From assembly GCA_019096065.1 (NCBI GenBank), contig JAGUCH010000001.1, positions 2,914,001-2,978,000 on the forward strand: a DNA stretch of 64,000 bases, written 5' to 3'. Below are positions 38,401 to 48,900 of this stretch, one piece after another. The first letter of the stretch is position 1. Every line of letters starts with the position of its first letter. Below the pieces are notes generated by a model. That model did no database searches, was not told the origin of the DNA, and worked only from the letters and a program-made list of their open reading frames with translations. The stretch comes from Paracyclopina nana (Eukaryota > Arthropoda > Copepoda > Cyclopoida > Cyclopettidae). The translations under genes and the position numbers were made by a program.

Positions 38401-39862
38401 CGATTTGTCGAGCGCGAGCCTTTTTCATCCGTGAGTAGCAGTTGTTATTATTTGAGCTCTGGCTATCACATGAAAGTTTTGCGCATCCAGAACCATGAAA
38501 GGTGCACAACACCTGAAAGTTTACACCTTCTAAATTCTCTTTGGCACCCCCTGAGCTGAGCTGGAGCAAAAAAGTGACTTGTCATCGCTCGTCTTGGCTG
38601 CAATCAATGGAGCTCTTTATTGTAGCCATTTTCGACTTTTGTTCCCATGAAGCTTTGGCACTCCTGGTTGAAGAAGGGAGCATAACACCATGAAAAATAG
38701 ACTGTCTTTCATCTCCTTGCTTCCATTTGAGTTGATTCAGCCTAAAAAATCCACTCTCCAGCCTTGGTCTTGGCTGTGATCCATGCTGCCTTTCATTGAA
38801 CCATTGGCAGCTGAGTTGGCAAATAAGCTCTGGTAGCCCTGGAAGCAGTCAGCTGATGATCACCATCAAAGTTGAACTTGAAATCATCTCATGGGATGCC
38901 AAAGGAGTGATACAGCTCAAAAAATCCTCACCTGATCAGAGAACTTGGCCATCAAGGCCCTCGAAGACTTTCTGTAGCCAAATCACCAATGACACAAGTG
39001 AACTCCGAGCCCCCTGGATCAAGCTGACCTTGCTGTACCTTGACTGTTAGCCTTGAAATCATCTGTTGGGACCCTAAAGGAGTGATCAAGGCCAAATGGT
39101 CAACAATCTGTCCCCAGAATTGGCAGCAAGGCCCTTGGAATTGCCACTGAATCGAAATGGCCGTCGCGATGGCTCGGCTCCAAGGCTCCTGGCTGGGCCT
39201 GGCCTAGCCCTACCAAGGAAGTTGGACCTGATACCAACCACTGAGACCCTAGAGGTGTCCTCCAGACCAAATGGCCCACACTCCAGCCATCAACTTGGCC
39301 ACTGTGACCAATCGAGAATTTTTGACAGAAGAAAAGTAGCCATTTTGTTACTACTGTGAAAAAGTGAATTTTGTCCAACTTTGAGAGCTCATAGCGGACA
39401 AACGAGGAATAACACCCTCCCAAATTTTTTCTTGGTACTAATTTGGATCTTTATCTGCCATTTGGAGCAAAAAAATCCAAAATCCATCCGTGGCCTTTGG
39501 AGATAATCAGCCTCAAAGTGGGGTCCGAAAACGCAAATTTTGGCTTTTTTTGGCATTGCCGAGGACTTTTTCCAACTTTTTTCCCCTGACATCTGGACAC
39601 CCCCCAGGGGCCTCAAGAATTGGGGCATAGTTGATTTTGGCTGCCCTCCACTCCTCCAGCCACGCCCCCGCAAAGATTTGCCTTGTTTCAATCAGCTGAT
39701 AAGACCAGGCCCCATTTGACCCCCTTAGAGCATCCTGGGGGCCGCCAAACTTGAAACCCCATCAAACCACATGGTGACAAGGGGTTTGGGCCCAAAATTG
39801 AAAAATCAAACCCGAATCGATGTATCAAACGAAGCCCTGGCCAAAAAAATCAGTCTGTTAAG
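38326..39862 (-). repeat. Right arm of the foldback
   Basis: The inverted copy of the left arm. It shows a ladder of diverged units: an A-rich anchor preceded by a GAGTTGAGCTGG-like word occurs near 38,561, 38,738, 38,914, 39,087 and 39,263, a spacing of about 173-177 bp. Similarity to the core unit falls with distance from the centre. Confidence 0.85.
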
Positions 39863-42274
39863 AGATGATAAATTTCACGCATCATTTCAGCAACGCAATC
39901 TCCCGAGAGTTCAACTATTTACAGCAAAGCCATCACGCTGGTTTGCAACGCCAACCTTTGTTTCCATTCAGCCCTTAATATATAGAAAACTTTCACAGGC
40001 AGATGAGAAGGCTTGTGGTGGAATATTCGAACTTATCCTCGAAAATGTAGTCATGCACCCGAGGCAAAAAGGCTGACACTAGGTTTTAATCTCTGCCTGC
40101 AATCAAATGAGTTCGACGTTTGCATTCATAATCTGAAAATAGTTTTTTGCCTGCTGATGGGCATCATCTCGTGGAAAATGAACGATCCGCGTCGTTTCGT
40201 GAGGAGCTGTTTCTCTTCGATTTATGCTGATCTCACTATGTAGATCTTTCATTATTGAGGCTGACTTGCAACTCTTTTGGTCAAAAAATGACGGGTGATA
40301 TCAATGGAGATCGCGTGAGAAAACAATAATTCTCAGGCTGTAAAAAAGTTGGACGGATGGTGGTAGTAGTCTAATGTGATGGGATGATGATGGCGGCGGT
40401 GCTCCTGGTGGCACGTGGCCACTGCCCACTCAAGGCAGTTAAGGTGTAATCAAACTGTCAAAAAAGGACTCTCAACAAGCCATCAACCTTTTATGCCGCT
40501 CTGGGGTCGACCTACCCATGGAATCTTCCCCTTTTGAAGGCCCGTCTCTCGTCACAGTGAATGCAGTGCTAAAAGGCTGTTGAAGTGTTGCGGTGGAAAA
40601 TCCGTCAACTTTTGTCCTCAGTGCTTTTAATGCATATGCTTTTAGGTATTCTGGCCAGCCACTTAAATGAGGCCGTATGTATGCAAAATGCGGGCACCAA
40701 TGTGGAGCATGCCTGCATATCCAATTGGCCTGAAATTTTCCTCCTTCAAAGTTTTGTGCGAGGAGCCGTAGCTGTCTGATAGATAAATGGACGTTGTAAG
40801 GCATTGTACACGATGTCCAAAGTTGTCACTATGGGTGAGCCGTGAATGCAGAGGTCGTTATACAATGTGGCACCATCTTCTTCTTCAAGCCAAAAGAAGG
40901 GTTTGATATCAGCCGTTTGTGTCACTCTAATCTCCCTCGATCTGAGGGCCATTCTTTCTGAACTCTGAAGTGAGCGCAAAAAAGGGTTCACCTGCGGTCA
41001 ATCTTCTCTTGGCTGTAGAATCAAAATCCTATGGCAGCTTTTAGCATCAGATTGCCAGATTCTTGATCCAGCCACAAAAACTTGAGCATTCGAACCATTT
41101 CTATTCAGACAGCATCCAGTACAAAAATTCTTAAAGCCCAGCCAGCTAGCCCCAGCCATCAAGCCTGGCTGGCTTGAAAGGTTATTTGTAATCGGATGAT
41201 GAGATCAAAAGCATCTGCAACAAGAGCCAAAACTCTCACGGTGTGTAGTGGTGGAGCCATAATAATGGTGTCACCGTTTTCACACAAATTCGCCTACAAT
41301 CAAGAGGATCCCTAAATAAAGTCACCAACTGGCGCGTTCGCGTGAACACTACTCGACTGTGCCTTTTGTGAGGCGGCAGGCTCGAATGGTAATCTTCACT
41401 ACACCAGCTCCAGCATCCTTTTTGGGGAGGATTTTGATGGATAGTGATTTTGACGACAGCTCAAAAATGAATTTTTCGAGGGGAATTGTTGATGATGATG
41501 CCTTCCTTTCTCTGTGGAAAAAAGTGCATCTGCTCCAATGCACATCACCCTATAGCCAGCAAATGATTCTCCTTCAAAGGGATTTTCAAAATTATAAGTT
41601 GAGTTGTTTCATTTAGTAGCTACTAGGCTAGCTGGTTCTCTCTGACGAATTGCCATTAATCATCAGCCTTTGACAGCTTTTCAGCCATCCATCCACTTTT
41701 TAGCTTTTTCCCCAAGTGAACTTCAATCAAGGCAATTAAAACTAGGAAGACTGCTACGCCTTAACGGTTTGTTGTCATGAATCGGCGAAAAAACGCGAGT
41801 TATTCAATCACTCAAAGGGTTTTCTCCATTGTTCGAGTCCTCGCAGTAGAGTTTTTTGCTTGCTTCTTTTTAAACTTCATTTCACATGAGGCAGAATTTT
41901 CCCCATTGAGCAACAATGAGCAGAAGGAAGGCTGGTGTTTGATCAATGGAAAAAGACAAGCATGCAATTTTCGTTCATATGCTCAACAACATGCTTCGCT
42001 ACGTAAGCTTTTCCTGGCAAAATCAGGTTGTGTGCGTCTCTGTCTGCTGCGCCCTTGACAAATGAGTTGTGACACTCTACTTTCGGTGGCACTTATTTGT
42101 ACAGGTGTGTGTATTTCCTGATCTGCACTTAACCAGTAGCAATAATCAATACCTGGTTACGATTGTCCTTGTCATGCGTCTTCCCTCAACGTTTTCTTTT
42201 AGTAAGGCTTCTTGATCCTTTTCGAATTCAGCCTTCTTGCCTAACTCGATAGTATAATTCAAGCAACTTGTGTG
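39863..42274. other. Gene-free stretch upstream of the opsin
   Basis: No supported gene. Frames of up to 110 codons are unrecognised. This region should contain distal regulatory DNA of the opsin, but only the proximal elements at 42275-42348 could be recognised. Confidence 0.5.
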
Positions 42275-42285
42275 CAATCCAATTA
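42275..42285 (+). promoter_or_regulatory. RCSI/P3-like site of the opsin promoter
   Basis: CAATCCAATTA matches 10 of 11 positions of the palindromic P3/RCSI consensus TAATYNRATTA; only the first base differs. In Drosophila rhodopsin promoters this Pax6- and K50-type-homeodomain-bound site lies just upstream of the TATA box. Here it ends 23 bases before the TATA box, the expected arrangement. Binding has not been shown for this species. Confidence 0.6.
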
Positions 42286-42308
42286 CGAGACCTCTTTGGC
42301 TTCTTGAC

Positions 42309-42316
42309 TATAAAAG
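42309..42316 (+). promoter_or_regulatory. TATA box of the opsin
   Basis: TATAAAAG, a strong consensus TATA box 94 bases before the opsin ATG. A perfect arthropod-type initiator, TCATTC, lies at 42343-42348, with its A 36 bases after the first T of the TATA box. That is slightly longer than the usual 30-31, so the exact start site is uncertain. Confidence 0.7.
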
Positions 42317-42409
42317 CCCTAGGCCTAGTCGAAGGTCCCGAATCATTCTTGGAAACCACCCTTACCAGTCAACTCCATACACACACACAGTTCCCCTTCA
42401 GTCATCAAA

Positions 42410-43762
42410 ATGGAAGTCAAGAAAGGCATCTACATCGACTCTAACTACAAGCTTCACTATCCTGCAGGTAATAGCTCTCTTTTGGCCCTTATTGTTCAAC
42501 TTGTGACACCTGATTGGCTGCAGGGGCCTCCCATTTGGATGGGTTCCCCGAGGACTTGCGAAGTGTAGTGCACGATCACTGGGGCACTTTCCCGCCCCAA
42601 CACCCCATGATCACTGACTTGGTGGCCGTGGCTTACATCTTCCTTTGGGCATGCTCGTTCTTTGGCAACGGCCTGGTCATCTACATCTTCCTCACAACAA
42701 AGAAACTCAGGAGCCCAGTAAGAGGCCTCAGTAGCAAACACAAACACAGATTCTTATATGAAATTGTTTAGACGAACATGTTTATCGTCAACTTGGCCTT
42801 CTCCGACTTGTGCATGATGACAACTCAAGGCTTTCCCGTGATCATCAACGCTTTTGTGGCTGATGTCTGGATGTGGGGAGCAGAAACGTGCAGGGTCTAC
42901 GCCTTCCTCGGAGCTCTCTTTGGTAATTCCTTTCATCGAAAATGCACGCAAAATTCAGGTTGTTCAAGTACCCAAATTATGCAGGGACCACCTCCATCAT
43001 GACGATGGTCGTGATTGGATTCGACAGGTACAACGTCATTGTCAGGGGCATGGCTGGAACCAAGATCACCATCGGAAAAGCCCTCATCATCCTGACAGTC
43101 ATCTGGATCTATGGCGTTGCCAGTTGTGCTCCACCATTCATTGGCTGGGGCGGATATGCACTTGAGGGCCTGTTGTTCACCTGCAGCTATGACTACTTGA
43201 CCGAGGACTGGAACCACAAGTCCTACATGCTGTACGCTTTCTTCTTCAACTACATCTTCCCCCTGACCATCGTGATGTTCTACTACTCGTACATCGTGAA
43301 GGCTGTCGTCTCCCACGAGGCTGCCCTTCGTGCTCAGGCTAAAAAGATGAATGTGGAGAGCCTCAGGTCGAACGCCGTAAGCTTTTCATCATCCCAATTA
43401 TTGGTGACATTTTAGCATAAGCAATTTCGAATTTGCAGGATGCTAACGCTGAAAGTGCAGAAATGAGAATTGCCAAGGTTGCCATCACCAATGTGATCCT
43501 GTGGGCTGGCATCTGGTCTCCTTATGCTATTGTGACCATGATTGCTTGCTTCGGTGACAGGAGTGTGGTTACCCCACTGGTGGCTCAGCTGCCATCCTTC
43601 TTGGCCAAAACAGCCTCTTGTCTCAATCCGATCGTATTTGCGGTGAGCCACCCCAAGTACAGGGAAGCCCTCACCGAGAGGATTCCATGCCTTGGAATTC
43701 GCGAGAAGGGAAGCGACGATGGAGGCACCCAAATGCAAAGCGTCAAGACAGACAACGCTTAA
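42410..43762 (+). CDS. r-type visual opsin (Gq-coupled rhodopsin), 5 exons
   Basis: A light-sensing seven-transmembrane receptor of rhabdomeric photoreceptor membranes, coupling to Gq and phospholipase C. Exons are 42410-42467, 42524-42717, 42772-42922, 42985-43376 and 43439-43762, all joined by GT-AG introns of only 54-62 bp. The product is 372 residues. Visible hallmarks are the TM1 word GNGLVIYIF, DRY after TM3 (GFDRYNVIV), the disulfide cysteines in AETCRVY and FTCSYD, the Gq-type third loop AQAKKMNVESLRSN, SPYA in TM6, and the retinal-binding lysine at about residue 322 in SFLAKTASCLNP, followed by HPKYR. The start fits: it lies 65 bases after the predicted initiator and begins the family's short N-terminus. 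TM2 lacks the lysine typical of insect UV opsins. The blend of features does not fit cleanly into one insect spectral class, so I do not assign a wavelength. A crustacean middle-wavelength or Rh7-like clade is possible. Confidence 0.95.
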
Positions 43763-43835
43763 AAAATATTGCTAGAGAAGAGCGACAGAAAAAAGGAATA
43801 TATTCGTACCACTACTACTACTACTCCATAATGAT

Positions 43836-43841
43836 AATAAA
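43836..43841 (+). terminator. Poly(A) signal of the opsin
   Basis: AATAAA 74 bases after the opsin stop codon, following an ACT triplet run. It implies a 3' UTR of roughly 90-100 bases. Confidence 0.6.
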
Positions 43842-45699
43842 TTGGCCGAAATGTGCGTGCTCTCACGCTATAAGTTGTAAAAGGGGAATTGAAAGGCAGA
43901 AAACAAATTGCTCCATCACAAGGGTGTTTTTGTTGCTGCTCTCTACTAATAAATTGCCGAGAATAATGAGCTGCAATACATTTTGTGACACACCAGGTGC
44001 TCATAATTCTCGCGACAATGTACACACACTGCTTTTTTCATGAATATGCTAACCTGTCTGGCTTTTTAGCAGGAGCGCTGCAGGATTCCCTGCAGCTTTC
44101 TGTTGTACAATTAGCTCTTCCCCAGCTTTCAAGCCTGCTTATGCTTGAAAATTATGATTTTTAGTGTTGTTTTCAAATGTGCATTCTGGCACTATTTTCT
44201 GCCCAGAAATGGGGAACATGATCGTAAAAATGGTAATGAAGAACCAAGCAGAAAATGTGTGTATGGAAGTTAAACAGGTGTGTTGAGGAGGAACTTCCAT
44301 AGTAGACACAATAAACCCCCTTCTTTTTGTAGTGAAATATGGAGGAAAAAGCTGTGTGTCCATGAGCTCCATATCAAAACTAATGAGGTTATTATCGAAT
44401 CTAGCCGAAACTTACTACTAGCTGGAGCACGTGCACGCTATGCTACAGAATGCTGTATGCAGATTTTAACTTGGGGACCAGACAGACGTGATAAATTGAT
44501 GTGCGTTTTTTACGACACGACTTGGTAAACTAGCTCATAAAATTCGTTTTCGCACAAGTAATGTGCATAGTTTATGAGCAAGTTTTCCCTAATTGAATTT
44601 GGCTACGCAAATCACAAAGAAACTACAGATGAAATGAATTTCTGCAGCAATAAGTTTTTTGGGGCATTTCAATGGCATCAATTCAAAAAGTGCAGCAATG
44701 CTGCAAAAAACGCCTATAGAGAATTTTTAAAAGCAGCTGCTAGTGCATATAACTCGCCATGTTCTATACGTAATACTATACTATGTAGCGGTTCTAGAAA
44801 TTCTGTTGAAGATTTTTTGCTCCCCATCGAATCAGCCAGTCATCTATCTTATGGTCGATCATATTTGCATATCATTTTGAAAATATATTTGCAACCGCGC
44901 TCAAAAGTAAACATGAAATAGGGGAGAGGCAATTTCATTTTTATCACTAAATCCACGAGAGAGATGATTTTTTCGTGATGCAATTCCTAGGCAGATTATT
45001 TTATTGTCTTGCTAACGAGCGGCCAAATCGAGATTGTCATGCCGTGAAATGGTAAAAAAGTCGGTGGATTCCTATTCTTCACCAGTTCGAGGGAAAAAAG
45101 CCCAGAATGCCACCATCATCATCTTACTGGAAAAAAAACTACCTGGCGACCCTCAACAATGAGCTGTGGATAAGCCTTTTATAGAATTTTATGCGTCATT
45201 CTCTGCTTCTTTCTGGACTTTTATTGAGACTACTATAAAGGAAATTTTTTTGGATACGGACTTGTCATCAAGGTTGTAGATAAGAGGGGTTGATTGCACC
45301 CTATATGGTCATTGATAGCTCCTATAATTAGAGAGAAACAAAGGAAGTGTTCTTTTCTCCTTTAAATGTGCATTCAAAAATTGATTCATAATGAGCCAGT
45401 AATAGCTTATTTTTAAATTATTCATTTTTTCCTATCCTTGATTGTTTTGCATTTTAAAACCAGTTTAAATGCTAGAAACGACCTTAATTTTTTTAATATG
45501 TCCTCTGCGTGCTAAACGCAATGAAGGCAGTTGAATCACAAAACCTCTCATCCAAGCGTCGGAACTTTCTTTACTGCACGAGGAGTGAGCAAGAAAGGTG
45601 AGCTCTCTCTCTTCCGTCTCCTCGAGAAAGGGACTTTGCTTCGATGTTCTGGTCGTTCTCAGTAGACATCAAGTCATTGGCATAGTCACTGGCGGAGGC
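43842..45699. other. Intergenic region between opsin and spondin
   Basis: About 1.9 kb with no supported gene. Short frames on both strands are unrecognised. The region ends at the spondin TATA box. Confidence 0.6.
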
Positions 45700-45706
45700 T
45701 ATAAAA
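45700..45706 (+). promoter_or_regulatory. TATA box of the spondin gene
   Basis: TATAAAA in a locally GC-richer context, 272 bases before the spondin ATG. Transcription would start near 45,730 and give a 5' leader of about 240 bases, unless the leader itself is spliced (a CTTCAG acceptor-like word occurs at about 45,750). Confidence 0.5.
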
Positions 45707-45971
45707 ACTCTGTGTGAAAAAGTGGACTAAACTCGTTTTTTGTTTTCTCTTCAGCAGCCTCAATCGAAAGTTGAGTGCAATTTCACGCCTGCCAATTCTC
45801 GGTTCAAAAGCATCACTGCTATTCTGGAAAGCCTTCGAGTCGTCATTTCAGTGCAACGACGACGACGATGGCATGCATTTAGAAGGCTCTTGAACGGCAT
45901 TCCTGCATTGATTGAATAAGAAAGAGCTGTTCTCTTGCGTTGTTGGTCTCAGAGAGGCACAAGAATTCGAG

Positions 45972-48900
45972 ATGGCTTATGCTTCTAACTACATTCTGCT
46001 GCTGTTGGTGATATTTGGTTGGTCAAATCAACCGATTTGGGCAAAATGTCTGCTACGTGAGCCGCCAGATATTGTGACTGCTCCGCAGCAAAATGACGCC
46101 GGATTTTACGTAGATGTCAGTGGCGACCCGAAATACTACGAACCAGGACATCTGTACACTGTCAGTCTAAGGGTAAGTTTTCTCCTCTGCTCTGTCTTGC
46201 TTTCAAAAGCTACAGTAGAGGTTGACATGGATTTGCATGTCGACTTAGATCAGGATTTTTTTCCAAGGGAAGAAACGAGAGAGCACAGGACCTAAATATT
46301 CTTCTTAGGGCTGACATGACAAGAAATATGTGCCTTTTGCGGGCCATATTCTCGAAGGTGCAATACAAGTATTGACTTGGCTGCAGTCTTGTAAATGGAC
46401 ACTTTTCATATTCTCCCGAGAGCTCGGGAAAGGCCCGGCCCATGTCCGCCACAGTAGTAAAAATGCGCAAATATTTATTCGTGCGCCTTTCTGGAGTGCC
46501 AGCTTACTCACTTCACTGTTGTTATAGCGCAATATGCTTTGATAAAACCTGCTCGCTTCTATAGTGGCTGCAAAAACCATCGATAACCCCGTTTTTATGG
46601 CTTCCTGTAGCGTCAGTCAACCCTAGGCATTAAATCTCCATATACTGGTTTCATTAGGATGAGTGGCTCTCGCTGTCAAGCTTACCAGTTCAGAAAAATT
46701 CCAATGCTTCCCACATTCTTCCATTATGCGTTCGATTGCTTACCCTGAAAAAGAATGGCGAATTGTGGCAGCCCTTAGTTGAGCAATTGGTGAGCCATCC
46801 TCATTTAGTAGGCGCGATCAAAGCCGGTGGAAGTTGTAGCACTACATGTGCGGTAGAAAGAGGAGGAAGATTTCAATTATGGCTGTTGCACAAAATCCTT
46901 CGACCATTTCACGAGCCAGCCATAAAAGGGAGGAGGGGAGCTTTAGCTCTAAAAAATATGGACTCCCCAGGCTCCCACACAAGCCATTAAGCTAGCTTTC
47001 TTAGTTCACTGCTTTGCAACATTTTGCCTCCATGCAAATGGCTTGGTCAGCAGGTGTCAATCGGCTTTTTTTCTGGCACCACTTTAGTAGGATGCTGAGG
47101 AGAAGCATATTGCGCACGTGTGCTGGTGCCATTAGGACATGGTAAAAGCTATATCCATTCGAAACAAAACGTTTTTTATTGTGATGCCGTTTAGACCTTA
47201 AGTATGGTGTAATGGCCACATGTTGGCCTCAACCGACCCGCGTTGAGTGAGTGCCCTTGGAGCAATTATCAGGAGAAACCTCTTGTTTGAAGTTGTTTTT
47301 TTTTTCAACAAATTAGGTCACGTTGCTATAGCCATAAGTTTTAGTTAACCAACTTTTTCCCCTGTGGAGTCAGTTAGTGCTTGTTTGAAAAGAGAGGAAA
47401 AGGGGATAATTAAAGGGGAAAAATCGTGTACATACATTCCCCCAGAGGGTCATGGGTGTTGACTTCTCGCAGAGCGCAGAACCAGAAGTAGTATGATATC
47501 GAATGTTGTACTACTCCCAACTGACCATGGTGTGCGCAGCTCTCAATATGGTAAAATCAATCTTCATCACTGCTTCAGGGCCAAACGGGCTCGAAAAATA
47601 GATTTCCCCCTTTCCCTATATTATGATGTAGTAGCATATAAATATAGAATTTTGGGAAGAAAAGCACCCTTCTCAAGCAGATATTCCTAGCTTATATAGT
47701 GTAGAGGAGAAGTACAGCTGGAGTGAGGCCTAGGATAAGAAAACAGCTTGTCCTCCCCACCTTTTGTTGATGGTCAAGAATGATGGATGATATATTTTTC
47801 ATGTGTGCACCTGACACACTCGTAACCATCGTACAGCTGCTCCAAAACAATTCATTACAGCACTGCTCATATGCATCATGATTTCCCCAGAGATGAAGTT
47901 GATAGTGAATCGAGGATGACATGGTAGCATATTTGTTCCTCCTCCGCGTACAACAACCACAGCATCATCTCGCACATTTGTTGTCAAGCCAAGCCACTAA
48001 TTTATGCCACTAGCAATTTGTTCCGTCTCCCCTACTAGTACGAGCCTACTTTTAGGCCTTTGTGCGCGAAAAGCAAATTCAATACCAGTGCTGCTTTCTT
48101 TTGATGCAAAAGGCATTAGTAGTTTGTATTGTTGTCCAACTTGAATTCAGTTGGCAGAGGGGAGGTCCATCTTCGTGAAAAATGCAGCAACTCTTTTATT
48201 TGGCCTTTGGACCAGCATTACTCTGTATATATTGCTACTGGCCAAGACTTGCATTGTGAGCTATTTCAAAGCTTTGCTGACAGCAGCCCACGAGCGGATT
48301 GCGTAATCCTGGCCTCTTAAACCTGGCAAAGAAGTACTACTAATATCTAGCAGAGGACTTTTTTCCTACTTCCAAGATTGATGACGCAGAAAGTTAGGCA
48401 GAAACCAGCTGCTAGTACACACCTCAAATATTATACTATGGAGTATCGCGCAAACTTTCTTCTACCATATTTCCTATTATTATTTACTAGGGAGACAAGA
48501 CGCAATTCGTGGAGAAGCAGTTCACCGAGTTCCTTCTGGTCGTGGAGAACACGCCGAGGCCGGAGGATGAAGAGGCCGAGCGCATGGCCGAAATTGTTTC
48601 TCCAATCACAAAAGCATCCATCAAAAGAACGGGAAGTTTTCAGCTTTTGGGCGATGTGCTCACCCGATTTTCGGACCACTGCACGAACACGGTCACTCAG
48701 ACTTCATCTGTGGCAAAGGCCGAAATCCAGGTCCTATGGACTGCGCCGCCAGCTGGCACGGGCTGCATCACTTTCAAAGCCACTGTCGTGGAAAATAGGT
48801 AAAAATTCTTTATGAAGCTACTCCTGTCATAAGATACGTCCTCGATCCTCGTGGATGCGTCTCACAAAGTTTTTTAAAAGCCCCCCACTTATCATCTCTT

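Larger units (their letters stand above)
35919..39862. mobile_element. 3.94-kb foldback element with satellite-like core
   Basis: A large, nearly perfect inverted repeat. Position x in the left arm pairs with 75,781 minus x in the right arm along the whole length, with no net indel. The ends are CTTAACAGACTG at 35919 and its complement ending at 39862. In sampled stretches the arms differ at about 1 in 55 and 2 in 62 positions. The middle holds about five direct tandem units of 188-189 bp. The arms themselves are made of more diverged units of the same kind, about 175 bp apart. This layout, long inverted arms made of internal repeats around a central loop, resembles Foldback (FB) elements of Drosophila. 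No transposase is seen and no target duplication could be recognised. Frames inside the arms are mirror-duplicated and match no family I know. An inverted satellite block formed by rearrangement is the main alternative. Confidence 0.85.

Noticed and set aside
45912-45971. Earlier in-frame start for the spondin
   Set aside because: The upstream in-frame extension starts at a non-ATG codon. The ATG at 45972 is followed directly by a good signal peptide.
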